DNA of 64,000 bases from Udeniomyces pyricola (Eukaryota > Basidiomycota > Tremellomycetes > Cystofilobasidiales > Mrakiaceae). Location of the stretch: the NCBI GenBank assembly GCA_039545295.1, contig BCIK01000026.1, forward strand, positions 217,632 to 281,631, written 5' to 3'. The position numbers were made by a program, and so were the translations under genes. The notes under the pieces are model-generated. The model made no database searches. It saw nothing but the letters and a program-made list of their open reading frames with translations, and was not told where the DNA came from. Numbering within the stretch: position 1 is the first letter of the stretch; each line of letters begins with the position of its first letter. Positions 60,901 through 64,000 of this stretch are shown piece after piece.

Positions 60901-62244
60901 TCTCGTCAGCTAGCTAGTTGGGAAGGCAAGGCCTTGGCTTTAAAAGCAGGATCGAGGACCAATGGGGAATGAAAGAGAAAGAGGTCTAGCGAATTACCTC
61001 AAATGCTCGCATTGTTTGACTGTTCGATAGGCAGAGCAGTCCGGGAGGGGACAAGAACGGATTAGTCGCCATCCATCCATCGTGCCAAAGTCAGAACGGA
61101 CCAATTGGATGAACAACCAGTGTGCCAGACAAGACACGTACGGAACGTTGGTCTTGCAAATGATGACCCCGCCGGCGTGCCTAATAGCCTTGACAAGACT
61201 CGCTTGAGTGGTGACTTCCTCCGGGTCATCTTCTGCTCCGATGGTACAGTGTATGGAGACGCCCAAGCTGGAGTCTTTGGCTCGCGTCTCGCCCTCGAAC
61301 CGACCGGTCGCAAACAGGTCCTTGACGCTGCGGATGAAATGAGGAAAGGCGCGGAGGTTCGTAAGTCATTCGGAAGGCACGCTTGGGAGTGAACGGTGGA
61401 GAGCTGTGACAAATCCCACAGGAGAAAGAGAGTGTGTGGGGACAGTCTGCTTACCTGAAGGGTACACCGTGCAAGGGACCTACCAGAGCTCCCGTCGAGT
61501 CGTGATGGGCGTCGAGTCGTTGAGCGTGGGCAATGGCCGAGGCGTAGAGGACTGTCAAGGTTAGGTTGTCGGCGTGCGTACGAACCGATGAGGTGATCAG
61601 CAAAGTTTATCGGAGCATCTTTAGATGCCAATGCCTAATGTTAAATAGACCAAACACGAGGAAGGGAGATGAGAGAGAAAAAAAGACACAAAAAAAAAAA
61701 AAAAACACCTTCTGTCACGCAGTTGATACGCTCCTGGGCTCGTTGGGAGGATCGGATGAAAGCGGCCACTACGCTCGTTGCTGTCCACCCTTCTCTGCGA
61801 GCTTTGATTCGAGCCACAATTTCCCTCGCACTGGACGATGTTGCCAAGGAGTGTGGATGGATGGGAGCATAGAAGTTCGTTAAGTGATGCCAATTTATTC
61901 ATCATATCTGCACGTTGACGCGTCGTCGCCTGGCCCCCTGCGGCGACCAACAGCACATGTTCCCCCACCACCCCTGCTATTGCTCTTAGTGGACCACGAA
62001 CTCGGCAACCTCCAGCGATGTACGCTCCTGACCTACACCCACATCTAAGCCCAAGCTCAAGATCTCCTTTAAAAAAAAATCAACGCAACACTCACGAGAT
62101 CGTTACCATCTCCTCATCCAGTCCCCTGTTGGGACTGACGGCGTCAGCGAGTGCACGGCCCTGTGCTATGAGCTCGGCACGCTCGGTTTGTTTGTAATGC
62201 GAAACGAAGCTGGTCGTCCGTGAGGATGGCTTCAAAGTGGGCAT
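57913..62244 (-). CDS. Amidase signature family enzyme
   Basis: Hydrolyses amides with a Ser-cisSer-Lys triad; fungal acetamidases and fatty-acid amide hydrolases are relatives. Minus-strand exons: 62096-62244, 61709-61830, 61455-61551, 61142-61327, 60998-61019, 60745-60877, 60401-60513, 60225-60247, 59862-60118, 59714-59730, 59588-59623, 59354-59429, 59051-59205, 58634-58760, 57913-58397 (665 aa). Triad: K125 in SVKD, S214 in CGGSSGGE and S238 in GLGTDMGGSIR. Other family marks are KTNVPQTM, ATAGPMGRS, CPPDASKSIGLFQAISSSDG and FILCPTYAVPAVPH. Exons of 22, 23 and 17 bases code NVPQTMRAFE, ATAGPMG and ASKSIG, and all fit the frame. The last exon adds a His- and Thr-rich tail of about 80 residues. 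No targeting signal. The exact substrate is unknown. Confidence 0.92.
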
Positions 62245-64000
62245 GGAGGGTGCGGTTGCGAAATTAACGAGTATAGTGCAAGGGTAGAGTGTGGGTGCGA
62301 GAGAGCAGGACGATTGAGGAGAAAGGAGAGTGAGTGTGGGCTGTAATTGCAGGCTGGGAAAATAAAACGTCAGAGGAATTTGGTTCGCAGAGGAGCCGGC
62401 GCTGTATGTATTAAGCAAGGTATTAAGCAAGGTTCCGGAGCAAGTAAGGAAACTTGTGTCCTGTGGTGCTCCAAGCTCCAGGTCGAAATTTATGACGACG
62501 ACCTAGGATATCGCCTCATCAGTGGTCATCGACGCGTCCGGGGTCGGGCAGATTTAGATATAAGCGTCGCCAAGGAGAATATTCCGGTCACCACGCTCAT
62601 CTAGCTCAGCTGGCCGGTACGGGCGGCAATACCGTCTGAAGATCAAGATCTCAAATTCCAGCCTCGTTACGTTCAGGACTCCACGCTACTAGCTCGCTTT
62701 ACGAGTAGGTGTAGCGCAAACCGAGCCATCACCAGGCTGACTTAACCCCACACTCGCATACTTCCTCGCCCTGCCGTTCGTCTCCGCAGCCTTTCTCCGC
62801 CTTTGCCGGCTATTCTCCTTCTCTCTGCTCTTTTCTTCTTCTATCTCTCGCTCTTTTCGCTTAAGCGTTGGAGGCTTGGGATTGGGAGCTTGGATTAAGG
62901 CTTGGGAGCTGGGCACTTGAGTTCTGTTAGCTTCAGTGTGGGTTGGAGTTGGCTTAGGTGAGGATGGATATAAAAAATGGGTGTGCGGGTGTGGGGAAAG
63001 TCAGCCTGGCGATGGCTCGGGATGCAGGTGTAATCGGTGTAGCTTGTAGCTTGTAGCGCTGGCAGTAGCTCGTATGGTCGTCGAAGTCGTCATCGACATG
63101 TGCCATATCAACATCTCGATCATCATTTGGGCTCCAGCTGGAATCAGTGATCCGATATCCGGTGATCACTGTCCAATATTCAATATCCGATATCCAGGCT
63201 TCGGTTTAGGGCGTCGAGATCTTCGAACTCAGTCGATGAGATCATTGATCATGCATCGTGGTTGATGCGCATGCACATGCACATCGAACGTTGAACGTCG
63301 AATATCTTGCATCGAACATCATCCATGAGTCGGATTGAATATTGAATGATTGATGATCATCGATGCATATTGATGGGCGATACAAGTGTGGAACGATGGT
63401 GCTCAATGTTCAGCCAGCGATGATGATAAATTTGATCATGTCGAGCACCAACGTACCAACAGCACCGTTGAATGATCGACGTTCGAAATTGGACGTATAA
63501 TGGACGCGCATCGTTCGACCGTGTTCGACGCGTTCGGCGTCCGACAGTGCAACTCTTACGCAGTCATTACATGAAGCTGTTAAGCACGCCAACGTATTGT
63601 TCGTGATGATCTGGCACTCTAATTTTCTGATCTGGAATCTCGGATCTCGGGCTCGTCCATTGTTCATTATCGATCATCGACCATCGTTGAACAATAGTTA
63701 CGTACGTTAATTAGTCGCCAACTAAGGCGAGCAGAAAAATGAGTCGTCTCTTGCCTATAGAACCCCGCAGTTCTCCCCCTCCCTTAGGCTTGTTCGCCTC
63801 TTCGATCCCCCCCCCCCCCGCGCTTTTCCACACCAACTTGCCCTGCCCTGACCCATCTAACCCTAACCAACCAAACCCAGAAGCCTGAGTACTGAGCAGC
63901 CAGCTCCCAGCTCGATCCAGAGCCCAGCCCAAGTGCCTACCCAACACCCTCAGCTGGGACAGAAGGAAGGAAGGAAACAGAAAGAAAAAACGCAGATGGG
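62245..64000. other. Region upstream of the amidase, no gene supported
   Basis: Holds the amidase promoter. Bases 63080-63420 are full of ATCGAT, GATATCC and GAACGTTGAACGTCG words, including TCCGATATCC at 63151 and TATCCGATATCC near 63184. At 62600-62680 a TAGCTCAGCTGG word looks tRNA-like but no cloverleaf forms. A run of C is at 63809-63820. Open frames here are short and unconvincing; another gene may start beyond 64000. Confidence 0.45.

Noticed and set aside
62598..62680. tRNA-like stretch with TAGCTCAGCTGG and CTGAAGATC words
   Set aside because: The D-arm could pair, but no anticodon stem, T-arm or acceptor stem pairs in the right spacing, and the B-box is poor.
1..64000. Transposons, retroelements, CRISPR arrays or viral insertions
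   Set aside because: No transposase, reverse transcriptase, long terminal repeat, inverted repeat pair or regular spacer array was seen.

Overview
This window is intron-dense nuclear DNA of a fungus, most likely a basidiomycete (inference). I rebuilt 16 complete or near-complete protein genes plus one partial gene at the left edge by following reading frame across GT..AG introns and matching the joined protein to known families. Together they carry about 120 introns, many of 50-300 bases. The fungal assignment rests on a fungal-type ferric reductase, a mitochondrial alternative oxidase, ATP synthase subunit k (ATP19), a FAS1 protein and compact introns. I saw no transposon, rRNA or convincing tRNA.

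Layout, left to right: (-) partial unknown gene 1-343; (+) alternative oxidase 1858-4247; (-) small multi-pass membrane protein 5941-7476; (-) haloacid-dehalogenase-type hydrolase 8092-9979; (+) FAD-dependent DAO-type oxidoreductase 10456-13127; (+) 2-Cys peroxiredoxin 13465-15091; (-) secreted fasciclin (FAS1) protein 16677-18562; (+) ferric reductase 19384-23573; (+) UBLCP1-like phosphatase 24073-28361, interrupted by an assembly gap; (-) ATP synthase subunit k 29716-32620; (-) small RRM protein 33025-34523; (+) ORC1 34937-41284; (-) DUF4743/Nudix protein 41972-44099; (-) calcineurin-like phosphatase 44435-47008; (+) M1 aminopeptidase 48705-53765; (+) ribosomal protein uL1/RPL10A 54755-56222; (-) amidase 57913-62244. 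The last 1.7 kb has no gene I can support.

Most genes are unrelated housekeeping functions. Two neighbourhoods could be functional, by inference only. The hydrolase and the DAO-type oxidoreductase are divergent over 476 bases, with a peroxiredoxin just downstream of the oxidase. The FAS1 protein and the ferric reductase share an 821-base divergent promoter.

The most unusual feature is how these genes are split. Frame, splice sites and family motifs together require many microexons: 3, 8, 9, 14 (three times), 17, 18, 19, 20, 21, 22 and 23 bases. Several carry catalytic residues: a one-codon exon supplies the motif-IV Asp of the dehalogenase, a 20-base exon holds the zinc-binding HELAH of the aminopeptidase, and a 21-base exon holds the Asn-His-Glu of the phosphatase. 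Ordinary gene finders would break or mis-join most of these loci.
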